This document shows positions 7,071-15,072 of a DNA stretch of 40,357 nt, piece by piece. Numbering within the stretch: position 1 is the stretch's first letter; every line of letters starts with the position of its first letter. Position numbers and translations under genes: made by a program. The notes under the pieces are model-generated. The model saw nothing but the letters and a program-made list of their open reading frames with translations. It searched no databases and was not told where the DNA came from. Source of the stretch: DATCDE01 sp038252405 (GTDB lineage Bacteria > Actinomycetota > Actinomycetes > Prado026); contig JBBSAJ010000024.1 of the NCBI GenBank assembly GCA_038252405.1, forward strand, positions 1 through 40,357, given 5' to 3'.

Positions 7071-8228
7071 ATGAGGGGAAGAATCAAGCGCCCGTTCACC
7101 GTCATCGCCGCCACCACGATGGCGCTGATGCTCGCGGCGCCGGCCGCCGCTGCCCTGGCGAAGGCCGCCCCGGCAGGTAAGGGAGGCGGCTCCGGGACCA
7201 CGGCGGCCGCCGCGGCCGCTGCCAAGGGTGGCGGGAGCGGGACGAAGGAAGGCACCGGAGGCACCGGCAGCAGCAGCTCCAACAAGGGCAGTGCCAACAA
7301 GGGTGGCACCACCAAGAAGGGCACAACGCTCGGTGACCTCAACATGGTGCTGCGCAACACAAGTGGCGTGCCAATGGCGGACGGCAACGGCTGTGTCCAG
7401 CCGATCACCACCGTCGCGGCCCCGGAGTTGGTCAAGGCCGACCTGCCGGACATGTACCAGTACGACGTCCCCGTCTACCTGATCCCGCTGCTCGGGGCCA
7501 GTGATCCGACCGCGCCGTGCGACGTCCAGGCCGCATACGCCACCGCCGTGGTCCCCGTTGATTTCGGACGGCTCAGCGTGGGACGTTCACCGGAGAGTGT
7601 TCTCACCAAGCAGCTCACTGACGTGTCGACTGCCCTCGCCGCCGACCTCGACGGCCTGACCCTGGACGCGTCCGGCCGCATCGTCGCCAACGACGCCGCC
7701 ATCGACTCGCCGCTGCAGAACTTGGCGATCTACCAGCAGCTTCTTGAGAAGGGGAACGTTGCGGGAGTTGCGTCCATCGGCGGCCTTAACTTCAAGGAAC
7801 TCGCGGCGGCGGCGTTCGCGGCGGCAGCTGACAAGACCGCCGTGCAGACGATCGACACGGTCCAGTACATGAACCGCATCCTGAAGATCCCGACGGACTC
7901 GACGGTGCTGGGGACACTGACCGGTCTGGCTGGCGAGAAGTTCGTCAACTACGCGGGGTTCGCCTACAACCGCACCACCATGTTCCCCGGCTGCATCTCC
8001 TACTGGGACCTCAGTGGGGCTACGCCCGTTCTGGTGGATAAGGCGAAGATCATCGACGCGGTCTTCAAGAGCAACAACGGTGAGAGCTACACCGATGCCA
8101 AGGCGTTCGCCTCCATGGTGGACGACGCCCGCCAGGTGCTCCTGTTCGTGCACGACCAGGTCGAGATCTCGGTCGACCCGATCTTCACGAGCGCGGGTTG
8201 CACCAACCCAGTCCCCCCGGAGGGCTGA
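7071..8228 (+). CDS. Secreted protein with low-complexity N-terminal linker, unknown function
   Basis: A 385-residue exported protein. The signal peptide (MRGRIKRPFTVIAATTMALM, cleaved near residue 30 after ALA) resembles that of the gene at 5874. A linker of about 60 residues rich in Gly, Ala, Ser, Thr and Lys follows, then an apparently globular domain from about residue 88. Visible features are DMYQYDVPVYLIPLLGASD, a central alanine-rich helix region, and a C-terminal VDDARQVLLFVHDQVEI. Five cysteines occur, in GNGCVQ, APCDVQ, PGCISYW and AGCTNP among others, consistent with disulfides. GGGAGGAGGAAG before the ATG fixes the start. No family recognised. It shares its leader, not its mature domain, with the other secreted gene. 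Confidence 0.78.
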   Translation: MRGRIKRPFTVIAATTMALMLAAPAAAALAKAAPAGKGGGSGTTAAAAAAAKGGGSGTKEGTGGTGSSSSNKGSANKGGTTKKGTTLGDLNMVLRNTSGVPMADGNGCVQPITTVAAPELVKADLPDMYQYDVPVYLIPLLGASDPTAPCDVQAAYATAVVPVDFGRLSVGRSPESVLTKQLTDVSTALAADLDGLTLDASGRIVANDAAIDSPLQNLAIYQQLLEKGNVAGVASIGGLNFKELAAAAFAAAADKTAVQTIDTVQYMNRILKIPTDSTVLGTLTGLAGEKFVNYAGFAYNRTTMFPGCISYWDLSGATPVLVDKAKIIDAVFKSNNGESYTDAKAFASMVDDARQVLLFVHDQVEISVDPIFTSAGCTNPVPPEG

Positions 8229-8247
8229 CCTTCCCCAAGGGCAGCGT

Positions 8248-8271
8248 GGGCCGGTCCTTCGGGACCGGCCC
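8248..8271 (+). terminator. Strong GC hairpin terminator with TTCG loop
   Basis: GGGCCGGTCC (8248-8257) and GGACCGGCCC (8262-8271) pair perfectly around a TTCG tetraloop, 20 bp after the stop of the second secreted protein. The flanks (GCAGCG and CGTTGC) can extend the stem. Confidence 0.85.
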
Positions 8272-8318
8272 TCGTTGCGTCTGCGAACGATTCACCGCCC
8301 GGCTGAGAGGATGGCGGC

Positions 8319-8951
8319 ATGGGACTGGGCGGTGGGCCGAGCGAGTGGGACGAATACGAGTGGTTCCGGCTGGCCGACGTCACCACGCATGCCGCCACGA
8401 AGGCCGGCCCGCTGGCCGACGCGGTGTGCGCGCTCCTGGAACGCACCCCTCTGTGGCCGGCCAACTCGGGCACCCGGGTCCTGCTGGTCGACCTGGACAA
8501 CCTGCGCGCCGAGCCGACCCGCTGGCGGGCCCGGATGGCCGTGGTCGTGACCCTCGCCCGTCAGGCCGAGCACGCGGTGCTGGCCGGCCAGGTGGGCGCA
8601 GTCACCCGCGCCCGCCCGCACCTGGCCGAGTTCGCGGCCCGGGCGCAGGCGGTTCCCGACGGCAGCGACCTGGCCGACCACGTGCTGCTCGACGCCGCAG
8701 CGGGTATCAAGGCCGAGGCCGTCCAGGTCGTCGTCGTGAGCAACGACGGGATCTTCGCCACGCTCGCCGACCGGGGACCGCTCACCGTGCTCAGCCCCGG
8801 AAACGACGCCCTCAGCGACCGGCTTCGGGACGCGGCTTCCCTGGTGGTCGACCTCGCGGCGTTGGAGGAGGAGGCCAAGCCCGCGCGGCCGGCTCAGCGC
8901 AGGGTGCGGACGAAGGCAACGATCGGTGCGGCGGCCCGCTCGGGCCGGTAG
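8319..8951 (+). CDS. NYN/PIN-like domain protein (putative nuclease)
   Basis: A 210-residue soluble protein. VLLVDLDNLRAEP at about residues 54-66 resembles the first acidic strand of NYN/PIN nucleases, and GSDLADHVLLDAAAG followed by VVVVSNDGIFATLADRGPL at about 118-155 matches the later acidic and [ST]xDxxF motifs of that fold. These families use clustered aspartates to bind a metal and cut RNA. The ATG at 8319 follows GAGAGGA at good spacing. The C-terminal Arg-rich tail overlaps the end of the convergent esterase gene by 58 bp. The nuclease assignment comes from motif reading only, so it is tentative. Confidence 0.6.
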   Translation: MGLGGGPSEWDEYEWFRLADVTTHAATKAGPLADAVCALLERTPLWPANSGTRVLLVDLDNLRAEPTRWRARMAVVVTLARQAEHAVLAGQVGAVTRARPHLAEFAARAQAVPDGSDLADHVLLDAAAGIKAEAVQVVVVSNDGIFATLADRGPLTVLSPGNDALSDRLRDAASLVVDLAALEEEAKPARPAQRRVRTKATIGAAARSGR

Positions 8952-9724
8952 ATCGACTGGTGGTCGGCCCCCGTCACCTCGGTGAGCATCACCGGGTGGC
9001 CGCCGTCCTTCAGCGCGGTCGCGAAGGCGCGTGAGAAGAACGGCGGGACCGTGGTGTCGAGGTCCCCGTGCAGCAGCAGTACCGGCAGCCGCGGTCGCTG
9101 CGCGGCCCAGGTGAGCGGGTTGCCGTCACGCCACGCCGGTGGGTCCTTGGACGGCGGGACGCCGAACAGGGCGACGGCCACGTCCGGGAGCAGCGCCACG
9201 TCGTAGGGGCCGGCCAGCCCAACGAACGCGTCGACCGTCTGCGCCGGCCGCGGGCAGCCGGCCTGGTAACGGTCGCCGACGAGTGCGGCCAATGCTGCGA
9301 GCTGGGCGCCGGCCGAGTGCCCGACGACCACCACCGGCCCGACCGTGACGCCTGCGGCGACCACCGTGGCGACCGCGTCATCTATGGCGCACACGACGTC
9401 GCGCACGGGCAGCGGGAAGAAGGCTCCCTGCGTCGCCGTCCGGTAGGTGGTGGAGACCACGGCCATCCCGGACGCGGCGAGCGCCTCGGCGAGCGGTCGC
9501 AGCCCGGAGCGGTCGGCCGAGGTCCACCCGCCCCCCGGCACCAGGACGACGACCGGCACCGACCCGGAACGGGCTGTCGGCAGGAACAGGTCGGATCCCA
9601 GCACGGCTACACCGCTCGGCGTTGTGGACACATTCGCCGAGCCACCGGAACAGGCGGTGAGCAGGACGACAAGGACTGGGGCGAGTCCGCGAAGGAACCG
9701 CACCTCTCCAGAGTGCGCCGGCAC
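8894..9724 (-). CDS. Alpha/beta-hydrolase lipoprotein (esterase/lipase-like)
   Basis: A hydrolase of 276 residues with a lipoprotein signal (VLLTAC, Cys25), so it is probably anchored on the outer face of the membrane. LVPGGGWTSADRSG gives the HGGG-like oxyanion region, GHSAGAQL holds nucleophile Ser137, LLLHGDLDTTVPP contributes the acid near Asp221-223, and TGADHQ gives His255. This pattern fits BD-FAE/carboxylesterase-like enzymes. Two GTG starts are possible: 9724, or 9703 at MRFLRGLAPVLVVLL, which would give a more standard short signal peptide; both have poor ribosome sites. Substrate unknown. Confidence 0.85.
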   Translation of the reverse strand: MPAHSGEVRFLRGLAPVLVVLLTACSGGSANVSTTPSGVAVLGSDLFLPTARSGSVPVVVLVPGGGWTSADRSGLRPLAEALAASGMAVVSTTYRTATQGAFFPLPVRDVVCAIDDAVATVVAAGVTVGPVVVVGHSAGAQLAALAALVGDRYQAGCPRPAQTVDAFVGLAGPYDVALLPDVAVALFGVPPSKDPPAWRDGNPLTWAAQRPRLPVLLLHGDLDTTVPPFFSRAFATALKDGGHPVMLTEVTGADHQSIYRPERAAAPIVAFVRTLR

Positions 9725-9765
9725 CGGGCCGCGGCCATGGGCCAGAAGGCCCCTGACCGCACCGG

Positions 9766-10695
9766 CTACTGGCCGGCAGCCGCCTCCTTGGCGGTGCCCG
9801 GCTGGTCGATGATGTCGATGGCCACGGCGACCGCCGGCTGGCTCGACGACTTGGGGATCGTCATGAGCACCCGGCTGCCGATCGGGATGCCGGCCAGCTT
9901 GTCGAACACCGTCGGGTTGGCTGCGTCACCGCTCGGCTCACCGGCCGGCGATCCGGCCTTCCAGGTCGAGCCCACGGACTTGCCGGTCCAGTCGACCACC
10001 TCGTACTGCATGACGACCAGGCCGGCCTTGACGGGCGCCCCGTTGCCCTTGGCCAGCACGGTGACCGTGACGGCCTTCGGCTCGGCGCTGCCCTTGGGCA
10101 CGGTGACGGTCGGCTGCTTGCCCAGCTCTCCGGTGACCTGCGGGCCGGTGGTCGGCGCCGGCTGCGGGGTCGCCTTCGGGTCGCCTGCCGCGGTCGCCGG
10201 GTAGGACTTCACGATGTCGACGACGAACACGAGGGTGTCGGTGCCCGAGATGCCGGCCTGCGAGTTGCCACCCTTGCCGTAGCCCTTGTCCGGGGGGATG
10301 CTCAGCAGCACCCGGCTGCCGGCCTTGACGCCGACCAGCCCCTCGTCCCAGCCGGCGATGACCTGGTTGATGCCGATCGGGAAGGCCGCCGCAACCTTGC
10401 GGTCGTAGGAGTTGTCGAAGACCTTGCCCTTCCAGATCTGCCCGAGGTAGTCGGCGACGAGCAGGTCACCCTTGGCCACCGCAGCACCCTTGCCCTCGCT
10501 GAGCACCTGCTTCTGCAGGGTCTTGCTGGGCTCGGAGCTCGGGAACGTCAGCGTCGGCTTGTCGCCGTACGAGCCGCTGACCGCTGGCATGTTCCCCGAA
10601 GGGGCGGCTGAGGCGCTCGAGCCGCCGCTGCTGGACGAGCCGCAGGCTGTGAGCAGGACCAGGGCAGCGGCAACGGCCGGGAGCAAGCGGCGCAC
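9766..10695 (-). CDS. FKBP-type peptidyl-prolyl isomerase lipoprotein, two FKBP domains
   Basis: A 309-residue lipoprotein (LVLLTAC, Cys18) that would help fold exported proteins outside the membrane. The first FKBP domain (about 55-155) is complete: VADYLGQIWKGKVFDNSY, QVIAGWDEGLVGVKAGSRVL and IPPDKGYGKGG. The second (about 190-300) keeps the fold outline (FDKLAGIPIGSRVLMTIP) but lacks the GYG segment and several pocket residues, so it is probably not catalytic. The GTG at 10695 is preferred over the TTG at 10707 because GAGGA lies five bases before it. Convergence of lipobox and FKBP motifs makes the call firm. Confidence 0.9.
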   Translation of the reverse strand: MRRLLPAVAAALVLLTACGSSSSGGSSASAAPSGNMPAVSGSYGDKPTLTFPSSEPSKTLQKQVLSEGKGAAVAKGDLLVADYLGQIWKGKVFDNSYDRKVAAAFPIGINQVIAGWDEGLVGVKAGSRVLLSIPPDKGYGKGGNSQAGISGTDTLVFVVDIVKSYPATAAGDPKATPQPAPTTGPQVTGELGKQPTVTVPKGSAEPKAVTVTVLAKGNGAPVKAGLVVMQYEVVDWTGKSVGSTWKAGSPAGEPSGDAANPTVFDKLAGIPIGSRVLMTIPKSSSQPAVAVAIDIIDQPGTAKEAAAGQ

Positions 10696-10765
10696 GGGAA
10701 TCCTCAAAGACGGGTGGGGGCGGTATGCCCACGCTAACGCCTGCGGGGGCCGGCGCCCGAATCCT

Positions 10766-10778
10766 GGGCTGAGAGCCC
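10766..10778. terminator. Small hairpin after the MFS gene
   Basis: GGGCT and AGCCC pair around GAG, 28 bp beyond the stop of the leftward MFS gene. The stem is short and there is no T-run, so it is a weak terminator candidate. Confidence 0.3.
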
Positions 10779-10805
10779 GCTAAGAATCACCGCTCCAGAC
10801 GAGCA

Positions 10806-12047
10806 CTAAACAGCGGCTTCGATCTCCTCGGTGGGCCAGCTGGCTCGGAGCAGGGCGATCATCACCAGGCCGGCCGCGCCGGCCAGCGAGACCGTGCGGG
10901 CCGGCCCCAGCTGGGGGAATCCGGCCAGCCAGCCCGCCAGCGCGAACGCGATCACCGTGGCCGTGTTGAAGCCGGCCGCAGCCACGCCCAGCACCCGGCC
11001 GCGGCGTTCCCGAGCGGTGAACATCGTGACCAGGGCGATCACCGTGATCACGTAGGCGGTGAGCATGCCCGAGACGAACCACAGCGCAGCCGCCACGAGC
11101 GGCGGCGGGTCGATGGCCGTGGCGAACAGCGGCAGGCAGGCCAGCGCTGCCAGCGGCAGAAGCAGCCGGACCTGGTCCCGGACCGGCACGCGGCGCAGCA
11201 GCACGAAGCCGACCACGGAACCCGCTGGGACGCTGGCCAGCAGGATCCCGCCCATGACCGAGGAGAGGCCAGGCTGGTAGGCCAGCGCCACCGCTTCCGG
11301 AGCCACCATGAACACCGACGATCCCCAGGCCAGGAAGGCGATCGACCGTCGCACCGGGTCACCGAACAGCTCGCCGGCCCCACGCCGGAGGTCAGCCGCC
11401 AACCGCCGGGCCGAGGTGCCACCCGAGTCGGCGGAGGGGCGGGGCCGCACCATGGCCCGCAGCACCAGGTACGACGCCAGGAACGTGACCGCGTCGATGG
11501 CCAGGGCGAACTGGGGGTTGATCAGGCCGACGAGCAGCGCACCGAAGATCGACCCGATCACCTGGGTGGCCAGGTGCACACTGCGGGAAGTGCCCTGAGC
11601 CGTCATGAAGTCCGCGGGGTCGGGCAGCACGTCCGGGTACAGGGACGCGCGAGCCGCCTGGAACGGCATCGAGACGAACTCGGTGGCCAGCAGGAGCAGG
11701 AACAGCACCCAGACCGAGGTGCCGCGACCGGCGCCCACGGCCAGCAGCCCGACCAGGGCGAACCGGGCCAGGTCGCTCACCAGCATCACCTGGCGCCGCG
11801 AGAAGCGGTCCGCCAGGGACCCCAGGATGGCCGCCCCGAAGATCCCCGGGATGAACGACACCGCCAGCGACAGCGCCGACAGGACCAGGTTGTCCGTCAC
11901 CTGCAGGATCAGGAGCGCGAGCGCCACCCGGGCCATCTGGTCGCCGAGCTCGGAGCCGGCCTGCGCCAGGAGGAGCCCGCGGGCCTCCCGGTTGGCCCAC
12001 ACCCGCCGGTAGGCGCCCTCGGTCTCGCTGTCGGTCCTTTGGCTCAC
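10806..12047 (-). CDS. MFS transporter, probable exporter
   Basis: A 413-residue transporter with about 12 hydrophobic helices. LGSLADRFSRRQVMLVSDLAR near residue 80 is the loop 2-3 signature of the major facilitator superfamily, and the pattern resembles the EntS/MFS_3 group, which exports siderophores, drugs or similar molecules. No soluble domain is present. The GTG start overlaps the TGA of glnE by four bases (GTGA, 12044-12047), so it should be translated together with glnE even though the functions look unrelated. Substrate unknown. Confidence 0.88.
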   Translation of the reverse strand: MSQRTDSETEGAYRRVWANREARGLLLAQAGSELGDQMARVALALLILQVTDNLVLSALSLAVSFIPGIFGAAILGSLADRFSRRQVMLVSDLARFALVGLLAVGAGRGTSVWVLFLLLLATEFVSMPFQAARASLYPDVLPDPADFMTAQGTSRSVHLATQVIGSIFGALLVGLINPQFALAIDAVTFLASYLVLRAMVRPRPSADSGGTSARRLAADLRRGAGELFGDPVRRSIAFLAWGSSVFMVAPEAVALAYQPGLSSVMGGILLASVPAGSVVGFVLLRRVPVRDQVRLLLPLAALACLPLFATAIDPPPLVAAALWFVSGMLTAYVITVIALVTMFTARERRGRVLGVAAAGFNTATVIAFALAGWLAGFPQLGPARTVSLAGAAGLVMIALLRASWPTEEIEAAV

Positions 12048-15040
12048 GCGTAGAAGACTCTCTCCACCACTCCGCGAGCCCGACGCGCGGCGCGCCGATA
12101 GTCCTCGACGAGATCTCCGGTGTGACCCGGAGCGTAGCCGACCACCCGGGCCACGGCGGCCAGTTCGCGGGAGTCACCGGGCAGCGTGTCCCTCGGCCGA
12201 CCCCGGACGAGCAGCTGGGCGTTGCGGATCCGGCTGGCCAGCCGCCAGGCCGCCGAGAGGGTCTGCGCGTCGGCCTCGTCGAGCAGCCCGGCGCCGGTCG
12301 CCGCGACCAACGATTCCAAGGTGCGCGGGGTGCGCAGCTGGGGCAGCTGCCCGGCGTGCCGCAGCTGCAGCAGCTGCACGGTCCACTCGACGTCGGCCAG
12401 GCCGCCCGGCCCCAGCTTCAGGTGGCCGGCCGGGTCGGCGCCACGGGGCAGCCGCTCGGACTCCACCCTCGCCTTGATCCGCCGAACCTCCCGCACGTCG
12501 GCCTCGGACAGCCCATCCACCGGGTGCCGCACCGGCTCGACCAGTGTGAGGAAGCGCCGGCCCAGCCCCTCGTCCCCCGCGATCGGATCGGCCCGCAGCA
12601 GCGCCTGGCTCTCCCAGACCAGCGACCAGCGCTCGTAGTAGGCGGCGTACGAGGCCAGCGAACGGACCAGCGGCCCCTGCCGACCCTCGGGTCGAAGGTC
12701 CGCGTCCACCTTCAGCGGAGGGTCCGGCGCCGGCAGCGCGAGCAGCCGCTGCAGGGTGGTCGCCACCGCCAGGGCCGCCTCGGCCGCCGGCCGTTCGTCG
12801 GTGCCCGGCCGCGGGTCGTGCACGAACAGGACGTCGGCGTCGCTGCCGTAGCCCAGCTGCTCGCCGCCGAGGCTGCCCATGCCGACGATGAGGAACCGGA
12901 CCGGCAGCGGCCCGTCCAGCGTCGCCTCGACCGCCCGCACCGCGGCGTCCAACCCGCCGGCCAGAGTCGCCGCCGCGATGTCGCTGAGCGCCCGGCCCAC
13001 CTCGTCGATCTCCAGCCGGCCGAGCAGGTCGGCGGTGGCCACCCGGAACAGCTCGCGCCGGCGCACCGCCCGCACCGCGCGGGCCGCGTCCTCCGGGTCG
13101 TCGTAGCGGCCGGCAGCCGCCAGCATCTCGGCGATGAGCGCCGGTCGGTCGCGTGGCACCAGCTCCTCGTCGTCGGCCAGCAGCCGGACCGCCTCCGGCG
13201 CGCGCAGCAGCAGGTCGGTGGCGAACCGTGAGGAGCCGAGCACCAGGGCCAGCCGCTGGGCGGCCGCCCCGGCGTCCCGCAGCAGCCCCAGGTACCAGTG
13301 CGAGGTGCCCAGCTCGTCGGAGACCCGGCGGAAGCCGAGCAGGCCGGCGTCGGGGTCCGGCGCCTCGGCGAACCAGCCGAGCAGCACCGGCAGCAGGGTG
13401 CGCTGGATGGCGGCCCGCCGGGTCACCCCGGAGGTCAGCGACTCCAGGTGGCGCAGCGCCCCGGCCGGGTCGCTGTAGCCGAGCGCCTCCAGCCGCTGCC
13501 GGGCGGCCTCGGGGGTGAGCCGGGCCTCGCCCGGCTCCAGCCGGGCCACCGCGTTCAGCAGCGGGCGGTAGAACAGCTTCTCGTGCAGCCGCCGGACCTG
13601 CCGGGCGTGCGCGCGCCAGGCCGACTCCAGCTCAGCCACGGCGTCCGACCGGTAGCCCATGGACCGGGCCAGCCGGCGCAGGTCCTCCCCACCGGTCGGC
13701 AGCACGTGCGTCCGGCGCAGCCGGAACAGCTGGATCCGGTGCTCCATGGTGCGCAGGAACCGGTAGGCGTGGTCCAGGTCGGCGGCGTCCCCCCGCCCCA
13801 CGTACCCGTGGGTGGACAGCTGCTCGAGCGCCACCAGGGTGGTGGGGCTGCGCACGAACACGTCGCTGCGCCCGTGCACGAGCTGCAGCAGCTGCACGGC
13901 GAACTCGACGTCGCGCAGCCCCCCGGGACCGAGCTTGAGCTCGCGGTCGGCATCCTTGGCCGGCAGCCTGCCCTCCACCCGGCGGCGCATCGCCTGGACG
14001 TCCTCGACGAAGTGCTCCCGATCGGCCGCCCGCCACACGAACGGGGCCACCGCCTCGACGTACGCGGCGCCGAGCGCCAGGTCTCCCGCGACCGCCCGGG
14101 CCTTGAGCAGCGCCTGGAACTCCCAGGTCTGGGCCCATTTCTCGTAGTAGGCCAGATGGCTGGCCAGCGTCCGCACCAGCGCCCCGGCCTTGCCCTCCGG
14201 GCGCAGGCCGGCGTCCACCGGCCAGATGACGCCCTCACCGGTCTGCGTCGAGCAGGCCCGCATCAGGCCGGAGGCCAGCGCCGTGGCCGTGGCCAGGGCC
14301 GCCTTCTCGTCCCCGCCGTCGACCGGTTCGGCCACGAAGATGACGTCGACGTCGCTGACGTAGTTCAGCTCCCGGCCACCGCACTTGCCCATGGCGATCA
14401 CGGCCAGCCGGCACGGCTCGGCGCCGTCGGGCAGCTCGGCGCGGGCCAGTGCCAGGGCCGCCTCCAGGGTGGCCCCGGCCAGGTCGGCGAGCTCTCCCCC
14501 GACGTCCTCCAGTGACGCCCCGCCGGCGAGGTCGCCGGCCACCAACGCCAGCAGGGCGTGCCGGTAGGCCACCCGCAGGGCGTCGGCGCCCTCGGCGGGC
14601 GGGAGCGCGGACGTGGGCATCGGCGCGTTCGGGTCGGCGTGGACGGCGGTCAGCAGCAAGGTGCGCAGCTGCCCGGGGGCACGGCGCGCGCTGCTGCTCA
14701 CCGCCCGCCAGTGCTCCGGATGCCGCACCAGGTGGTCGGCCAGCGCCGTGCTGGTGCCGACCACCGTGAGCAGCCGGTCGCGCAGCTCCACGTCACCGTC
14801 CAACGACTCGACCAGGACCGCCCGCTCTGCGTCCGGCGCGGCCTCCACCAGCCGGACCAGCCCGAGCAGGGCGAGGTCTGGGTCGGGGGCCGACCCGACG
14901 GAGTCCAGGAAGCCGGGCCGGTCGGCCAGCGCGGCGAGCGCCGGGTCGGACAGCAGCCGCGCCGCCTTGGTGACGTCCGCGAAGCCGAGCCGGGCCAGCT
15001 GACCGGCCAGCGTCGCCGTCCGTCCCGACTCGGTCACCAC
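12044..15040 (-). CDS. glnE: Glutamine synthetase adenylyltransferase/deadenylyltransferase
   Basis: A 998-residue two-headed enzyme that adds AMP to a tyrosine of type I glutamine synthetase to switch it off, and removes it again. Each half contains a nucleotidyltransferase centre: GGRELNYVSDVDV at about 221-233 (deadenylylating half) and GGEQLGYGSDADVLF near residue 720 (adenylylating half), each followed by a helical domain with LKLGPGGLRDVEF or LKLGPGGLADVEW. Length matches the family. GTG at 15040 is preceded by TAGGGT six bases away, suggesting a leaderless transcript. It lies just downstream of glnA2, as in mycobacteria. Its real target is likely a GSI-beta synthetase encoded outside the window. 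Confidence 0.97.
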   Translation of the reverse strand: MVTESGRTATLAGQLARLGFADVTKAARLLSDPALAALADRPGFLDSVGSAPDPDLALLGLVRLVEAAPDAERAVLVESLDGDVELRDRLLTVVGTSTALADHLVRHPEHWRAVSSSARRAPGQLRTLLLTAVHADPNAPMPTSALPPAEGADALRVAYRHALLALVAGDLAGGASLEDVGGELADLAGATLEAALALARAELPDGAEPCRLAVIAMGKCGGRELNYVSDVDVIFVAEPVDGGDEKAALATATALASGLMRACSTQTGEGVIWPVDAGLRPEGKAGALVRTLASHLAYYEKWAQTWEFQALLKARAVAGDLALGAAYVEAVAPFVWRAADREHFVEDVQAMRRRVEGRLPAKDADRELKLGPGGLRDVEFAVQLLQLVHGRSDVFVRSPTTLVALEQLSTHGYVGRGDAADLDHAYRFLRTMEHRIQLFRLRRTHVLPTGGEDLRRLARSMGYRSDAVAELESAWRAHARQVRRLHEKLFYRPLLNAVARLEPGEARLTPEAARQRLEALGYSDPAGALRHLESLTSGVTRRAAIQRTLLPVLLGWFAEAPDPDAGLLGFRRVSDELGTSHWYLGLLRDAGAAAQRLALVLGSSRFATDLLLRAPEAVRLLADDEELVPRDRPALIAEMLAAAGRYDDPEDAARAVRAVRRRELFRVATADLLGRLEIDEVGRALSDIAAATLAGGLDAAVRAVEATLDGPLPVRFLIVGMGSLGGEQLGYGSDADVLFVHDPRPGTDERPAAEAALAVATTLQRLLALPAPDPPLKVDADLRPEGRQGPLVRSLASYAAYYERWSLVWESQALLRADPIAGDEGLGRRFLTLVEPVRHPVDGLSEADVREVRRIKARVESERLPRGADPAGHLKLGPGGLADVEWTVQLLQLRHAGQLPQLRTPRTLESLVAATGAGLLDEADAQTLSAAWRLASRIRNAQLLVRGRPRDTLPGDSRELAAVARVVGYAPGHTGDLVEDYRRAARRARGVVERVFYA

Positions 15041-15046
15041 GGCTCG

Positions 15047-15052
15047 ACCCTA
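15047..15052 (-). promoter_or_regulatory. -10 hexamer TAGGGT of a likely leaderless glnE promoter
   Basis: On the reverse strand TAGGGT is followed by CGAGCC and then the GTG start of glnE at 15040. The six-base gap places the transcript start at the start codon. It lies in the 32-bp gap between glnA2 and glnE, so glnE may have its own promoter as well as read-through. Confidence 0.5.
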
Positions 15053-15072
15053 GCGACGCCGGCCGGCCGGGC

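Noticed and set aside
13298..14515. 405-codon forward frame opposite glnE
   Set aside because: glnE is certain on the other strand; this frame is low complexity and motif-free.
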